Below, piece after piece: positions 22,630 to 34,224 of a stretch of 64,000 bases of DNA. Each line of letters begins with the position of its first letter. Within the stretch, counting starts at the first letter, position 1. The stretch lies in NCBI GenBank assembly GCA_951213105.1, contig OX578152.1:98926568-98990567 (forward strand), in the 5' to 3' direction. This DNA comes from Amaurobius ferox (taxonomy: Eukaryota > Arthropoda > Arachnida > Araneae > Amaurobiidae). The position numbers and the translations under genes are program-made. Under the pieces are notes generated by a model. It ran no database searches and was not told the DNA's origin. It saw nothing but the letters and a program-made list of their open reading frames with translations.

Positions 22630-24486
22630 ATATGGATTGACTCGAACCCACAGCCTCTGGAATTGGAAACAAACACCCTGACCACTGGGCCAGTCAGGGC
22701 ACTCCTAAAATCCTAATGAATATATTTAAAGTTATAGGATAGACTGGTCAGAAAAATCAGAGATACAAAAACAATTCGCTTTGTTCGACGGGCTCGAACC
22801 TAGAATCCCACAGACTCTGGAAGCACACAATATGACCACTGAGCCACCCAGTTCACATCCCCCAAATCCTAATTAATATATTTAAAGTTATAGGACATAC
22901 AAATCCGAAAAAATTACAGATACAAAAATAACTCGCTTTACTCCATGCGAGTGGATGGGCTCGAACCCAACAGCCTCTGGACTAGGAAGCACACAACATA
23001 GCCACTGAGCCAGAAAGCGCACATCCCGAAATTCTTAATTAAGCTATTTAAAGTTACAGGAGAGGCTGATCAGAAAAATCCCAAATACAAAAATACCTCG
23101 ATTTCCTCGAACACTACAGCCTCTGGAACTGGAACAGACAACATGATCACTGAGCCAGCCTGTTCGCGTAATAAATATCTTAATTAATCTATTTAAACTT
23201 AAAGGAGGGACTGAACAGAAAAAAAAATTACAGAGACCGCGCAACCTCAGGACACGGACCCACAACCTCTGGAATTGGAAACAGGACTGCTGAGCAAGCA
23301 GGTTCTCATAGGGAAGACTCTAATTAATCTATTTAAATTTAAAGGAGAGATTGACCAGAAAAAACGCTGATATCGAAAAGACTAAACTGACTCGAACCCA
23401 CAGCCTCTAGAATTGGAGGAAGACAATATAACCACTGAGCCAGTTCACGTACTTAGTATCCTAATCAATCTATTTAAATTTAACGCTGTAACTGGTAAAC
23501 AAAAGACATACCAAAATGATTCACATGCTGAACATTCTAATTAATCTAATTAAACTTAATGGAGAGACTAGTTATAAAAAACACAAATACTAAAACGACT
23601 CAACTATACTCGATTCGAGTGGATGGACACGAACCCACAGCCTCTGGAATAGGAAACAGGCGATATGACAACTGAGCCAGAAAGTTGACATACCGAATAT
23701 TCTAATTAATCAATCTAAACTTAACAGAGAGATTGATAAAAAAAAACATAGATGCCAAAATGACTGAAACCTCTGGAATTGGAGGTAAAAAGCATGGCCA
23801 CTGAGCAAGCCCGTTCACATACTTAATGTCCTAATCAATCAATTTATACTTAACGGAGAGACTGCTAAAAAATACAGATACAAAATGAATTTAACTCGTT
23901 ATTGTCAATGCGAGTGGTTGAAGTCGAACCCACGACCTCTGGAATGGTAAACAGGCTTTATGACCGCTAAGGCAGTCAGTTCACCAACCGAAGGTCCTAA
24001 TTAATATATTTAAATTTAACAGAGAGATGGATCAGAAAAAACACAGATACTAAAATAACTCGAAACCCACAACCTCAGGAATTGGACACATATAATAAAA
24101 CCACTGAGCCAGGCAGTTCGCTTGACGCAACTTGACTGAGCTATCCAGTTCACATATCGAAGATCCTAATTAATATATTTAAATTTTATTCAGAGATTGA
24201 TCAGAAAAAGGACAGGTACCAAAAGGTCTCAAAACCACAGCTTCTGGAATTGGAGGATGACAACATGACTACTGGGTAAGCCATTTCATATATACCGAAG
24301 ATGGTTATTAATCTAGTTAAATTTACCAGATACAGTGATCAGAGAAGGAACAGATGCCAAAACGACTCAACTCGCTATATTCAATATGAGTGAATGGATT
24401 AGAACTAACACCCTCTATAATTGGAAACAGACAATATGACCATTGATTGAGCTATCCAATTAATTTGCAGATGATCTTAATTAATA
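22630..24486 (-). repeat. tRNA-like satellite array, unit 3 (about 12 monomers)
   Basis: Monomers follow the unit 1 order to about 24120, then skip to those equivalent to 16220-16590. A and B boxes and downstream T-runs are visible in most monomers on the minus strand. Confidence 0.85.
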
Positions 24487-24839
24487 TACAGGGTGGGCAT
24501 AAAAAACTTTCCCGATATATGAACCCCTAGCGGCCTATCCGCTCAAACAATCGAAAGGAAATTTCAGATATTGGTATTTGAAGGTATACGCTCGAGATTG
24601 TGATGATTTCAAACAATAGAGCTCTCACGATTACGGTTACAGTTGAGGAATTTCGAAATTTTAGAATGGCAACACCCTCTTTTTTCCTGCGCAAATTGAT
24701 CAGCGCATTGAAAAACTATATATGGTGTTGGAACGATGCACGTATGACGAAAATTGGTGGCGTAAAATATTTGCAAAGAAGAGCATTGTAAAGGATCAAT
24801 GCCAACACAAGAGTGGAGAGGAAAAAACTTTTATTGGAA

Positions 24840-26020
24840 TTACAAGTTCTCAACGTGTCCACCTTCGCAGACGATAACGCATTGCATGCGGGAAATTGTT
24901 GACAACAATGACGACCATAACATCGCAGGAGGAATCTGTATAACTTCACGTTTTATGGCATCTGTCAATTCTGACAAATCTCGTGGATTTGATGTGTACA
25001 CCTTAGATTTCAGATAACCCCAGAACCAGAAATCCATCGGAGTGAGATCGGGGGATCGCGGTGGCCACGAAACTGCAAAGTTACGGGTGATGACTCTATC
25101 ACCAAAGTTCTGTTGCAGCAATTGTCGAACATATGTAGCGACGTGTTGAAAACCCAGACCACACGACAGACCCGACGGTTTACTGTAGCGAAGTGTGTGG
25201 CCGGATGTAGCGACGTGTGGAAGAGCACCATCTTGCATCCATAAAATGTCATTAACGACATTTCGCTGCTGCAATTCTGGAATTACGTAATTCTGCAACA
25301 TTGTTTTATATCGCGTACCTGTGATAGAGCACTTTGCATACCAATGGAAGGGACCTTTTCGAAGAAGTACGGACCGAGAACGAATGTGCTTGCGATGCCG
25401 CATCACACAGTCACTTTAGCTTCGTGTAAAGGAACTGGTGCCACATCGTGAGGATTTTCGCCAGCCCGGTGAACGCAGTTCTTGGAGTTTACGTTCCTAG
25501 TTAAGGAGAAATGTGCCTCATCCGTCCATAATATCCGCAGTGACCACCTGCTATCTTCATCATTTCTGATGAGGAAAAAATTCGCAAAGTCGACACGTTG
25601 TTGCTCGTCTCCAGGTTGCAACATCTGGACGCTCTGGAATCGATAAGGAAACATCCGCAGAACAGAGAGCAGAAGCTTCTGGACTGCGGTTTTCGGTACA
25701 TCCAAATTGTGGGCAACATTTCTTGCAGTACGCAATGGATCTGCAGTAATCGTATTATGCACTTCCGCAACGACTTCAACAGGAACAGATGGTCGTCCGG
25801 ATCGCGGTCTATCACATGTGCATCCAGTTTCTTCAAATTTGTTTTACCAAATTACGTACAGTTCGTACGGAACATGACCTTGTCTTAGCTTATGATTTCG
25901 CCGATAAACTCGCTCTGCTTCGGCAGCATTTTCCCCATTCAGATAAAACAGCTTTATCAATTCACCTCGCTGTTTCCCTGTAAGTGTCATCTTGTTGGCA
26001 CTTTCGAACACTCTATTGAA
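24840..26020 (-). pseudogene. Mariner-like transposase, frameshifted, with a 72-bp insertion
   Basis: Reading downwards: N-terminal segment KQRGELIKLFYLNGENAAEA (helix-turn-helix start), then DRPRSGRP-like linker, TARNVAHNLDVPKTAVQKLL, then the catalytic region. D1 is in WTDEAHFSL, D2 in MQDGALPH, and the third acidic residue in SPDLTPMDFWFWG. The frame shifts near 25840 and near 25405, where KVTV meets a stop. After HVAT, 24 extra residues are inserted in frame (25134-25205). Leaving these out, I count 41 residues between D2 and the third Asp. That spacing fits a DD41D-type group better than classic DD34D mariner. Not functional as it stands. Confidence 0.85.
25147..25205 (-). mobile_element. 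Micro-retroposon copy (59 bp) inside the transposase
   Basis: On the minus strand it begins tccggccacacacttcgc and ends gtggtctgggttttca, like the copies at 39204, 53516, 54494 and 59183. It is flanked by a perfect 13-bp duplication, tgtagcgacgtgt (25134-25146 and 25206-25218). Insertion plus duplication is 72 bp, which keeps the reading frame. Confidence 0.85.
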
Positions 26021-26477
26021 GAAACAATCTTCCCACACTGCTTATTAAAGGTTTTCCACAAGCAATGCTTTGCACACGGTGTTCTGTGATTGGTGCTTAT
26101 ACTGTCTATTTCTGTGAATTATGCAAAGTGCGTCAATGCACCTCCTCTCTGTGTTGTCATTGGTCCTTTATAATGCTCTTCTTTGCAAATGTTTTACGCC
26201 GCCAATTTTCGTCATACGTGTATCGTTCCAACTCAGCATTTATGGTTTTTCAATGCGCCGATCAATTTGCGCAGGAAAGAAGTGGGTGTTGCCATTCGAA
26301 AATTTCGAAATTTTTCCACTGTAGCCGTAACCGTGAGAGTTCTATTGTTTGAAATCATCACAATCTCGAGCGCATACCTTCATATAACAATATCTGAAAT
26401 TTCCTTTCGGGAATAGTTGAGCGGATAGGCCGCTAGGTGTTCATATATCGGGGAAGTTCTTTTATGACCACCCTGTA

Positions 26478-27270
26478 TTTAAATTTAACGGAGCAAGTGA
26501 TCGGTAAAAATACTGGTACCAAAACGTCTCAATGGACTCGAAACCATAGGATACAACATGGCCACTGAGTTAGCTAGTTTACATACCAAAGTACGTAATC
26601 AATTGATTTAAATTTAACGGAGAGATTCATAAAAAAAGGCACAGATATCAAAATGACTGAACTCGTTATATTCAAAGCTATTGGAACTCCCCACCCTCTG
26701 AACTGGAAAAAAAAAACATGACCACTAAGTCATCCAATTCACATAGGAGGATCCTAATTAATTTATTTAAATTTGACGGGAAACTGATCAGAAAAAGCTA
26801 GTTCACATGCCGAACAGCTTAATTAATCTATTTAAATTTAACGGAGAGAGTGATCAGAAAAACCACAGATACCAAAACAATTTAACTCAATGAGTGGATG
26901 GACTCAATCCCACAGCCTTTGGAGTAGGAAACAAACATAACTTTTGAGCTATCCAGTTCAAGTATGGGAGATCTTAATCTATCTATTTAACTTTAACGGA
27001 TAGACTGATCAGGAAAATCACAGATATCAAAACGACTTAGTGGTCTCGAACCCATAGCCTCTGGAATTAAAGAAAGATAATATAACCACTGAGTCAGCCA
27101 GTTTACATACCGAAGATGGTAATTTATCTATTTAAATTGAACGCAATATCAGAAGATTCACTCCATTCTTCATGTGAGTGAATGGCATCGAATCCTCAGC
27201 CTCTGAAATTGAAAACAGGCAATATGACCAAGCCAGTTAGTTCACATATTTAACGGTTACAAATTTATTT
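26478..27270 (-). repeat. tRNA-like satellite array, remainder after the mariner insertion
   Basis: About six more monomers, more diverged, with gactcgaa-type B boxes and linker phrases such as tatttaaatttaacggagag. Joining 24486 to 26478 restores an ordinary linker (attaata then tatttaaatttaacgg), so the transposon interrupted one continuous array. Confidence 0.8.
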
Positions 27271-27715
27271 AAAGAAGCATACAAAATTTATTGGAAAGAC
27301 TGTTAGACAGAAGCACAGATACACAGAGGAGACATTTCATTCAACATGTCATCCAAATTTTGCATAAAATATTGCTTTATGAGAATTTTATAAATTACTT
27401 CGTTTCAAAGATTTTTTTTTATTTAGCTAAATTTGTGGTTATACAGATCTTCAATTTATTTACATATTTAATTTAAAAATATTTAAATTTATAAAAATAA
27501 AGACCATAGTATTTAGAATACTTTTGGATTATTGCGGCGCATTCACTGTAGTATTTTATCGAATCAAAATCAACTGATAAGTAGTTAAGAGTTAATATTA
27601 AGTGTTAAATTGTATTTACTTTCAGAAATTTCTTTTAATTCATTAACAGCTTTGCTATTAGTTAATGCTTACAATTACTTATTTGTTAATAATTTATATG
27701 GATTGAAAAAAATAA

Positions 27716-28625
27716 AAAAATCTGATGTGGGCAACACATGACTTTCTTATATAATGTAATGAATTTACTACTTTTACAGTAAAAAAATAGGTTTTTCTTA
27801 TAGTAGATACTAATATTATTTCCAAGTTATTGAATTTTCGACAATTAGTCGTCATTTTCATTGATTTAGCGTCATTTTTATCTATTTAGCGAGATTTTCG
27901 TTAATTTGGCAACATTTCAAAAAGTCGCCAAGTTGGCGACATTCCGCCAAAATCTCGTCAAGCGTTATGGACGAAGAAATAAGTTGTTCTTACAGCAGAT
28001 AAATGACTATTGGCGTTCAAATACAAAAGTATTACTCAAAGTATATTTTTTCATGAATGGAACGAGCTAGATCCACGAGAATGATGTCACCCAATTTATC
28101 GTATGGTATTACATATGAAAAGTGAACATGTTTCTCAATAAGAATTTTTTTTTTTAATTTTATATGACTCTTTGATAATTTTTTTTAAAAATGTGCAATA
28201 TCTCGAGAACGGTTCATGTTAGAGTTCTAAAATTTATACCAATCGTTTTCTAATGAAAAATTACATAAGAAATGTCTATTTGCGTAACTTATTAGCGGTT
28301 TTGATTTTTTGACGATTTTTTCAAAATTTCATTCGAAAATTTAGGGGGTTCTGAACATTCGATTGTGTATAAAAACAATAGGCTTCCAGTGTTTATGGAT
28401 TATGATTTTTGTACCAAATTTGGTTTAAATCGGTCCATTAGTTCGTCAGTTATCGTCTCCACAGACTCACTGACACACACACACACACACAGACATCACT
28501 TCAAAAATGTTTGTTTCGTGATCAGGGATGCTTGAAACGTGCTCTCCCGTCGAAAACTCGAATTCGAATTTTCGACACCGTCACAATACTTTCCTTATAC
28601 ATTAGGTATATAAGGAAAGTAATAA
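27716..28625 (+). repeat. Interspersed family A, copy 1 (about 910 bp)
   Basis: Begins aaatctgatgtgggcaacac and ends actttccttatacatta, ggtatataaggaaagtaat. The outer phrases actttcttatata and tatataaggaaagt are inverted to each other, suggesting a terminal inverted repeat. Internal marks: gtcgccaagttggcgac, ggaacgagctagatccacga, atatctcgagaacgg, and a (CA)n before gacatcacttcaaaaatg. No ORF. Likely a non-autonomous transposon. Confidence 0.7.
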
Positions 28626-29106
28626 CTATTAAGATTTATGAATGCGAATGATTAATTTTTTAAGTGAGCTAGCATCCCCTTCAAGACTGTTGCGTCCCCT
28701 TTGAATTTCAATTCAACCCCTCTTGAATTTCGTTTCCGGCAACAGCACTGCACGGAGCACGCCAGTTCACATACTGAAAATCAGAATCAAAGCAGTATAT
28801 TTTCTATTAATGTACACTTGTAATGTTATTAATATGTTCTGTAAGGGATGGCTTTTAATTAAATTAACAGTTTTCCAGGGGGGTGCTTTGCCACCCCCCT
28901 AATCTCTCCTAAATATACTCATGTCAAGAGGTTGGTGATTTTAGATTTCTATAGTCTGTGATGAACTTCATACCCCCTGTTTGATGTAGTCTAGTGTGAT
29001 TCATATTAAATAAATAAGTACAAATATGTGATAGACTTTAAGAAAAGGTGGTTGGATTTGTTTGGCCAAGAAGTATTTTTCTTGAATTAGGAGGAGTTTC
29101 TTCTTT
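28626..29106. other. No feature recognised
   Basis: AT-rich intergenic sequence with a C/G-rich patch ggggggtgctttgccacccc near 28880. No ORF or repeat match noticed. Confidence 0.4.
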
Positions 29107-29107
29107 T

Positions 29108-29395
29108 CTTCTTCTGCTTTGACCCAGACCGTCCGACCTTACCGAAGGTGTAAGGTATCTGTTTGGACGGCCGGAATGTGCCACCCAATTTAGACCGGAA
29201 CCCAGTGGAGGCGGCATCCACAGAAACCTACCCTCCTTCCCCTATCACCGGCCTCTCAGACCGACATATAGACCCGCATATTTAACGTGCCCATACTCCT
29301 ATAGTGAACACGGGGACAGTTTGGGTAATGCCGGGAATCGAACTCGGGTCATCCGAGTGCAATCCCCGCTCGCTAACCACTGCGCTGCTCCACCC
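29108..29395 (-). mobile_element. tRNA-type SINE, near full length
   Basis: On the minus strand it begins gggtggagcagcgcagtggt (A box cgcagtggttagcg), then gacccgagttcgattccc (B box), then gtgttcac, a body with taaattgggtggca and a tail with cggacggtctgggtca. Head and B box are intact, unlike the 5S-headed copies at 39281 and 58857. Confidence 0.85.
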
Positions 29396-29439
29396 CTAAA
29401 GAGGAGATTCTGAAGATTTTTTTATACGGTCAGAATAAC

Positions 29440-29547
29440 TCAGTAGGGTAGTGGCAAAATCAGAAAAAAAAAATCAGCGGTGGCTCCAATCCGATGGAGC
29501 CGAAATGGTTTTAAGTGAATAACATTTTGTAAAATAAAATATTTCGG

Positions 29548-29579
<32 letters not shown>

Positions 29580-30075
29580 ATCCAAAATCTGATTATATAC
29601 ATCTATAAGGCTTTGAAAGAGTTACACATTCTTCCTTATTGTTTATAGCTATCACTTTTAGTGTTTAAGATATAAGCATTACAAAGTTGAAAAACGGAAA
29701 ATTTTCAATCTTCTTCAACTTGACAAGACGATCACTCGAAAGTTATAAGATCTTTTTTGAATAATAAATGTAGAATTTAATACTAAATTTTCTAGTACAC
29801 ATTTTTGTCGTTCACTATTTATATATATATTTTATAGTTTACTATATATTTCGAGTGAAAATTGGAAAAAAAGAAAAACACACTCGCTCGGAGACAGCTA
29901 CTTTTTCAAGTTTTTCCAAAAAAAAAAAAAAGTTCAAAATATTAAAATTATTTTTACATATTCATTTTTTTTTGTTTTTTCTGGACTGTATTTTCGATAA
30001 AACAAGAAAAATTATTTATATTTTTATTAGGTTCGAGGATACAAGCGTCCGAAGTGTTTACATGTGTTTACAAGT
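29440..30075 (+). repeat. Interspersed family D, copy 1
   Basis: Shares with 42520-43510, in the same orientation: atggagc-gaaatg, aaaataaaat, gctttgaaag, ttgtttatagct, gatataagcatt, gaaaattttcaatc, ttgacaagacgat, and taggttc-gag-ata-aagcgtc. Contains a 30-bp A-tract at 29549-29577. Non-coding. Confidence 0.55.
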
Positions 30076-30079
30076 GTAA

Positions 30080-30640
30080 CGTACTATTTAACCGCCAAAG
30101 AAACCCCCAATCACGTAGATCTTATTCGCATTAAAATTTTTTGAAAAGGACTCTGTCACCTGTACGTGACCACAATTCTTCTATAACATAGCCTAACAAA
30201 ATGGGCTTTTCTGGAAATATTCGTTTCCCACTAAAAACGTATCTTTATTGTCATTTTCTGGGGATGGTGACAATTTTGGTCTCAATTTGTTCCAAACAAA
30301 ATCTTGAATTCATTGGAGTAACACAATGCACCTCTTTTCGCTTCCATTTAAGTAATATCATGAGGGTAATCATTATATATATTTTTATAGAAGAAAATTA
30401 ACAGCCGATTTTTTGAGAATGGCAGAACTAACCGTTTTCAATAAATTTCAGTTTTCTAAATTTTCTCTCAGAATATCGTTTGCGATCACTGAAAAAAAAT
30501 AAGAATATCATATTTCCGGCATATTAGGACGATATTCAGAGCGCGGCTTTTAAAGAATCCCATCATATTAACTATTTTTTCTAAAGGTTTATAAATGCAA
30601 AATTTATTCGAAACAGATAGTTTTGACTTTCAAGAATTCG
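30080..30640. other. No feature recognised
   Basis: AT-rich. A 66-codon open frame at 30201-30401 has no recognisable motif, and I do not call it. Confidence 0.35.
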
Positions 30641-30644
30641 ACAT

Positions 30645-31175
30645 TAACACTTTACAACAAAGTTGAAAAGTGTTTATGACTTTGTTCATTCTGTCTGTCT
30701 GTCTGTCTGTCTGTCCGTTAGCACGATAACTGCCGTAAAAATGAGTTTATCAAAATGAAATTTTAGTATGTTGTTCAGACGGTCTGTAGGACCTATGGGA
30801 ATATAAATAAATAATATCACCCAATTAGTTTTTTATTGAACCCGGGTTGAAAAAATGAAATACATTGAACCCTATGGGACCTAATTTTTCAAACATTTTT
30901 TAAGTAAATTTAAAATTCACGAATTGCTTCGAAATTTTTAGGAAATATTCACATTATCCCATAGAATATATAAAAAAAAATTCAGTAAAATATGTTAAGT
31001 AGTTTTTTAATTAAAAAAATTATTTAATATAGGGAAAAAAACAAATTCAATTAAATTCTGACTTTGGGATATCTTCCAGAAAGAAAAGACAGAGATATTA
31101 TATAATAAATATCTCTCCATTTGTTTAAACGTTTAGCATATGGGAGTGGCTTCATATTTTAAAATAAATTCGGTA
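30645..31175 (+). repeat. Interspersed family B, copy 1
   Basis: Begins cactttacaacaaagttgaa then a (GTCT)n microsatellite and gcacgataactgccgtaaaa. Later cacccaattag, gaacccgggttgaaaaaatg and ccctatgggacctaattt. Other copies: 52165, 53718 and, reversed, 55370. No ORF. Confidence 0.65.
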
Positions 31176-31425
31176 GATAACAATTTTTCATTTTTTTTAA
31201 ATTTTATATAACTCTTCATGATAAATTTAATTGATGGCATTTTAAATGCACTTTCCTACGTCCTAGAGAGTTAAAATTTGGTACACAGCTTAAATTTGTT
31301 GAACATTTTATTCGACAAAAATTTGATGGATCTTTAAATATAGATCATACATTTTTTTCGAAATGGCCTGAAAATAATCCCCGTTCACTTCTATAAATCA
31401 TTGGTGTAATATTGTTAAAAATTCT

Positions 31426-32250
31426 GATGTGGACAGCACATGTCTTTCTCTGCAGACTCATATTCGTTCTCTTTATTTATTCAATGATAATTTGAGTTTA
31501 TCTGCACAACATAAGTATTTTAAATGACATTGAATTTACACGTTAAACTTAAATTTGGTTCTCATTTGATAGCTGGACTTATTGTCAAAGGTGGCGTAGC
31601 GAAAACGCGAAAAAACTAGAATATCTCAAGAACGGCTAGTCCTAGAGTAATGGGGTTAGTCTTATTCTTTTTGTTGTCAAAAATCACATATAAAATAGGA
31701 ATTTAATTGATATAATTGAGCACACGTAGTCTTTTATTTTTATATATAACGATTTTTGCTGGCCATTTCGCAAAAATAGCCCGTTCCTTTTTCCCGAATC
31801 GTAGTAGAATAACCTACAAATGATTTATATACAAAATTTTGTTAAATTTGGTATATAAATCACTTGTAGGTTATTGAAATATTATACTCCAAATTTTGTT
31901 AAATTTGTTCTATTAGTTTTTAACTAGAGTGGATAAAGGCAATTTCTGCCGGCCATTTCTCAAAAAAGGCAGATTCTTTTATTACGAATCGTACTATAAT
32001 CTAATGAACATCAGGATTTCCCACAAAAAACATACCTACCAAATTGTATGAAATTCGGTCCATTAGTTTTTCAATTAGAGTGGATGTAATATCCACACAG
32101 ACACACAGAAACATACACAGATACACCCTTACACACACAGACGTCTTCCTAAAAGTAGTTTTTTCGTGTTATAGAAGTCCCAAAACGTGTAGATCCTTTG
32201 AAAATTCGAGTTCCGATCTTCGGCACGATTCCAATACTTTGAGTACATAA
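31426..32250 (+). repeat. Diverged relative of family A
   Basis: Begins ttctgatgtggacagcacat and has the same plan: a stretch on a 'gaacggctag' theme, then tcggtccattag, an ACACA-rich tract, gacgtc, aaaacgtgtagatc, gaaaattcgagttc and ccaatactttgag. It is too diverged to be a recent copy. Shorter family A 3' fragments lie at 38985-39150 and 57375-57545, both reversed. Confidence 0.5.
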
Positions 32251-32319
32251 ACATACACATATATATTATCTGTGTATTATCTGTGTATCTAAATTCCGTG
32301 CCTATGCAATTACAATAGT

Positions 32320-32715
32320 TGTGATTTTAAATGATCCCTAAACTTTTATTATTTCTTCAAGGAAGCCTAATTTTAACATATGCAGAATGCAAATATCTCA
32401 AGCGATTGTAAGATGAATTACATAAGAATTGCTGAATTTTTTTCACACAAAATTATTTAGCTCTGGAGTCTGGAATACAAGTTATATGAATGAAATATTC
32501 ATTGATTTTGCATAAAGAATCAGATGATTTATATTTCGATACAGTTTTAAATATTTAAGTATAATAAATTACTGTAGTACTGTGATAATGTAAAAGATAT
32601 TACCACTGAATGAATCACATTTTAGAAATTTTTAAATGAAATTACATTTCAGTTGGAAAGTGTTTCATAATCAATGCTTATGCATGATTGATCTTTCTTG
32701 TTTAAATTAATCTGT
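32320..32715 (+). repeat. Interspersed family E, copy 1
   Basis: Marks: aagcctaattttaacatatg, agaattgctgaattttttt, ttagctctggagtctggaat, gatattaccactgaatga, gtttcataatcaatgctta and gattgatctttcttg. The same series recurs at 52740-53115, 54290-55085 and 55085-55320. Confidence 0.6.
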
Positions 32716-33070
32716 TTCCTGAAAGCTGATATCAATTCATATGTCATATTCAATCGAGGAAGGAGGCAGTTTCGAAAACAAGTCTAATTTCCTGAAGGAT
32801 TACCTTTTTTAAAATTATTTTATTGCTTACTTCGAGTTGAATCTCTGTGAGAGGATGCATTAATAAAATTGAGTTTATATTTTCTCTTTATTAAAGCAGT
32901 GTATTTCTTTTCTCGCTCTAGTTCTAGAATTAATATTTGAGCACAGTGCTTTGCTTTAAAACATTTTTTATTTTTTTAAGCTATAATAAAAATCCATTTT
33001 GGCGCTAATGGAAAATGGCGGTCGCCTCTCTGCCACACCCCTCGTAACGGCCTTGCTCGATTCTTTACCG
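32716..33070. other. No feature recognised
   Basis: AT-rich sequence with no repeat or gene identified. Confidence 0.3.
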
Positions 33071-33073
33071 TCA

Positions 33074-33291
33074 ACTAGAAAATATACCCGGCGTTGACCG
33101 GGCTTTAAAATGAGCGATCGTAGTGTAGTCATGTGTGCATCCACGCAACAATTTTTTCTTTTCCTTTTGTTATTAGAGAGCGTATTGTTAATACAGCCAA
33201 TTCCTGAAACCCAAATAACGTGAGTTTCGGTGTAGTATTTATCAGTTTGCATTTTAAATCCCGGTCAACACGTCGGGTACATTTTCTAGTC
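33074..33291. mobile_element. Small MITE, about 216 bp, inverted ends
   Basis: Left end actagaaaatatacccggcg, then ttgaccgggctttaaaatg; the right end mirrors it as cattttaaatcccggtcaa and gggtacattttctagt. No coding capacity is convincing. This kind of 'acccggcg...' end is widespread in animal genomes as a non-autonomous DNA transposon. Confidence 0.65.
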
Positions 33292-33922
33292 TGTAATAAA
33301 GCCTTGTTGGCAGGAGTTGCGCTGTTGATCGCCATTGTCGCATTTTGCGAAAAAAAATTCAATTTGGCAGTTGAAAAAAAGATTTGAAGAAAATGTTGGC
33401 GACTGTGAAGTCAAAATAAAAAGAAAAATCGTAGTATAATAATTGTAATGCATATTGCGGTACTATTTGTTTTTTCCTAAACAATGATCTTCGGAATTTG
33501 AGAATTTATAAATCAGAACAAATATTGTAAATAGACACACCAAAATAATACTTGGCGAATAATAACTCTATTTGGCGAAAGAAAATTTCATTTGGAGAAT
33601 AGGTTGGCGAAAATAATCAAGAATCTAGAGTAACCCCTGCTTGTTGGTATGGACCATACAGTAATAGAACGAGAATTATGAGTATGTGATAAAACCACTA
33701 GGTATTTGTCAATTTTGATGCGTCCACAAATAAACCACACAGCAATAGAATGGAAAATATGAGTATGGTGTAATTAAACCACTAGCCATCTGTCAATTTT
33801 GATGTGCTCTTAAATGAATCATACAGCAATAAACAGTCTAATATTATTCTCATTTGCCTAAAATATTTTCTGCTTAACTTAAATGTCAACACTTAGTCAA
33901 AGCAAACAAAGAACTAGTAACA

Positions 33923-33928
33923 TTTATT
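33923..33928 (-). terminator. Candidate poly(A) signal of the tetraspanin gene
   Basis: AATAAA on the minus strand about 250 nt after the tetraspanin stop codon. It is the first such hexamer I see downstream. AT-rich DNA gives such hexamers by chance. Confidence 0.4.
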
Positions 33929-34179
33929 TTAATTGTATCACATATGATGTAAACATTACTTACAAATTAAACATATATTTAACAAATTAATCTTTCAGAG
34001 CTGACGTTGCTTTGACGAAGATTTTGATGAGCTGACGAAACACATTCAAGATGAAATCAGTTAAGACTTTCATAAATGACGTATTTGTAACTTAACGTTT
34101 CTAACGTTAACAATGGCAGTCTTTTCTCTGTGGTCCTGTCAGTCGGAAAATGCAAATGAGATAGCCATTAAACTTATCT

Positions 34180-34224
34180 TCAGACTTCCTTGCAAAGGCA
34201 CATGGCGAAAACCATTCCAAATAT
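34180..34224 (-). CDS. Tetraspanin terminal exon: end of TM4, short tail, stop
   Basis: 14 codons plus TGA, phase 0. The acceptor is a strong pyrimidine tract ending aatttcag. It encodes IFGMVFAMCLCKEV, completing TM4 (compare the usual GxxFxxCL pattern) with only about four cytoplasmic residues. It fits the reading phase of the previous exon exactly, 4.4 kb away. A lone 45-nt exon is easy to place wrongly, but pattern, phase and splice site all agree. Confidence 0.82.
   Translation of the reverse strand: MFGMVFAMCLCKEV

Larger units (their letters stand above)
20560..24486. repeat. Complex tandem unit 3 (about 3.9 kb)
   Basis: Starts at the point equivalent to 11901. It carries the same palindrome, A-tract, three tRNA-like cassettes, CRE/ETS-like array and monomers. 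Monomers equivalent to roughly 15480-16220 are missing, with a junction near 24125. The last monomers match those before 16590 in unit 1. The array then receives the full mariner insertion and continues from 26478 to about 27260. Confidence 0.85.
24489..26475 (-). mobile_element. Mariner-like (IS630/Tc1/mariner) element, 1987 bp, long TIRs
   Basis: Bounded by TA on both sides (24487-24488 and 26476-26477). Ends are CAGGGTGGGCATAAAA on the left and TTTTATGACCACCCTG on the right. The terminal inverted repeats are long, about 330 bp (24489-24820 and 26143-26475), and about 85-90% alike by eye. A transposase pseudogene fills the middle on the minus strand. The insertion splits a satellite linker. 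Confidence 0.9.
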
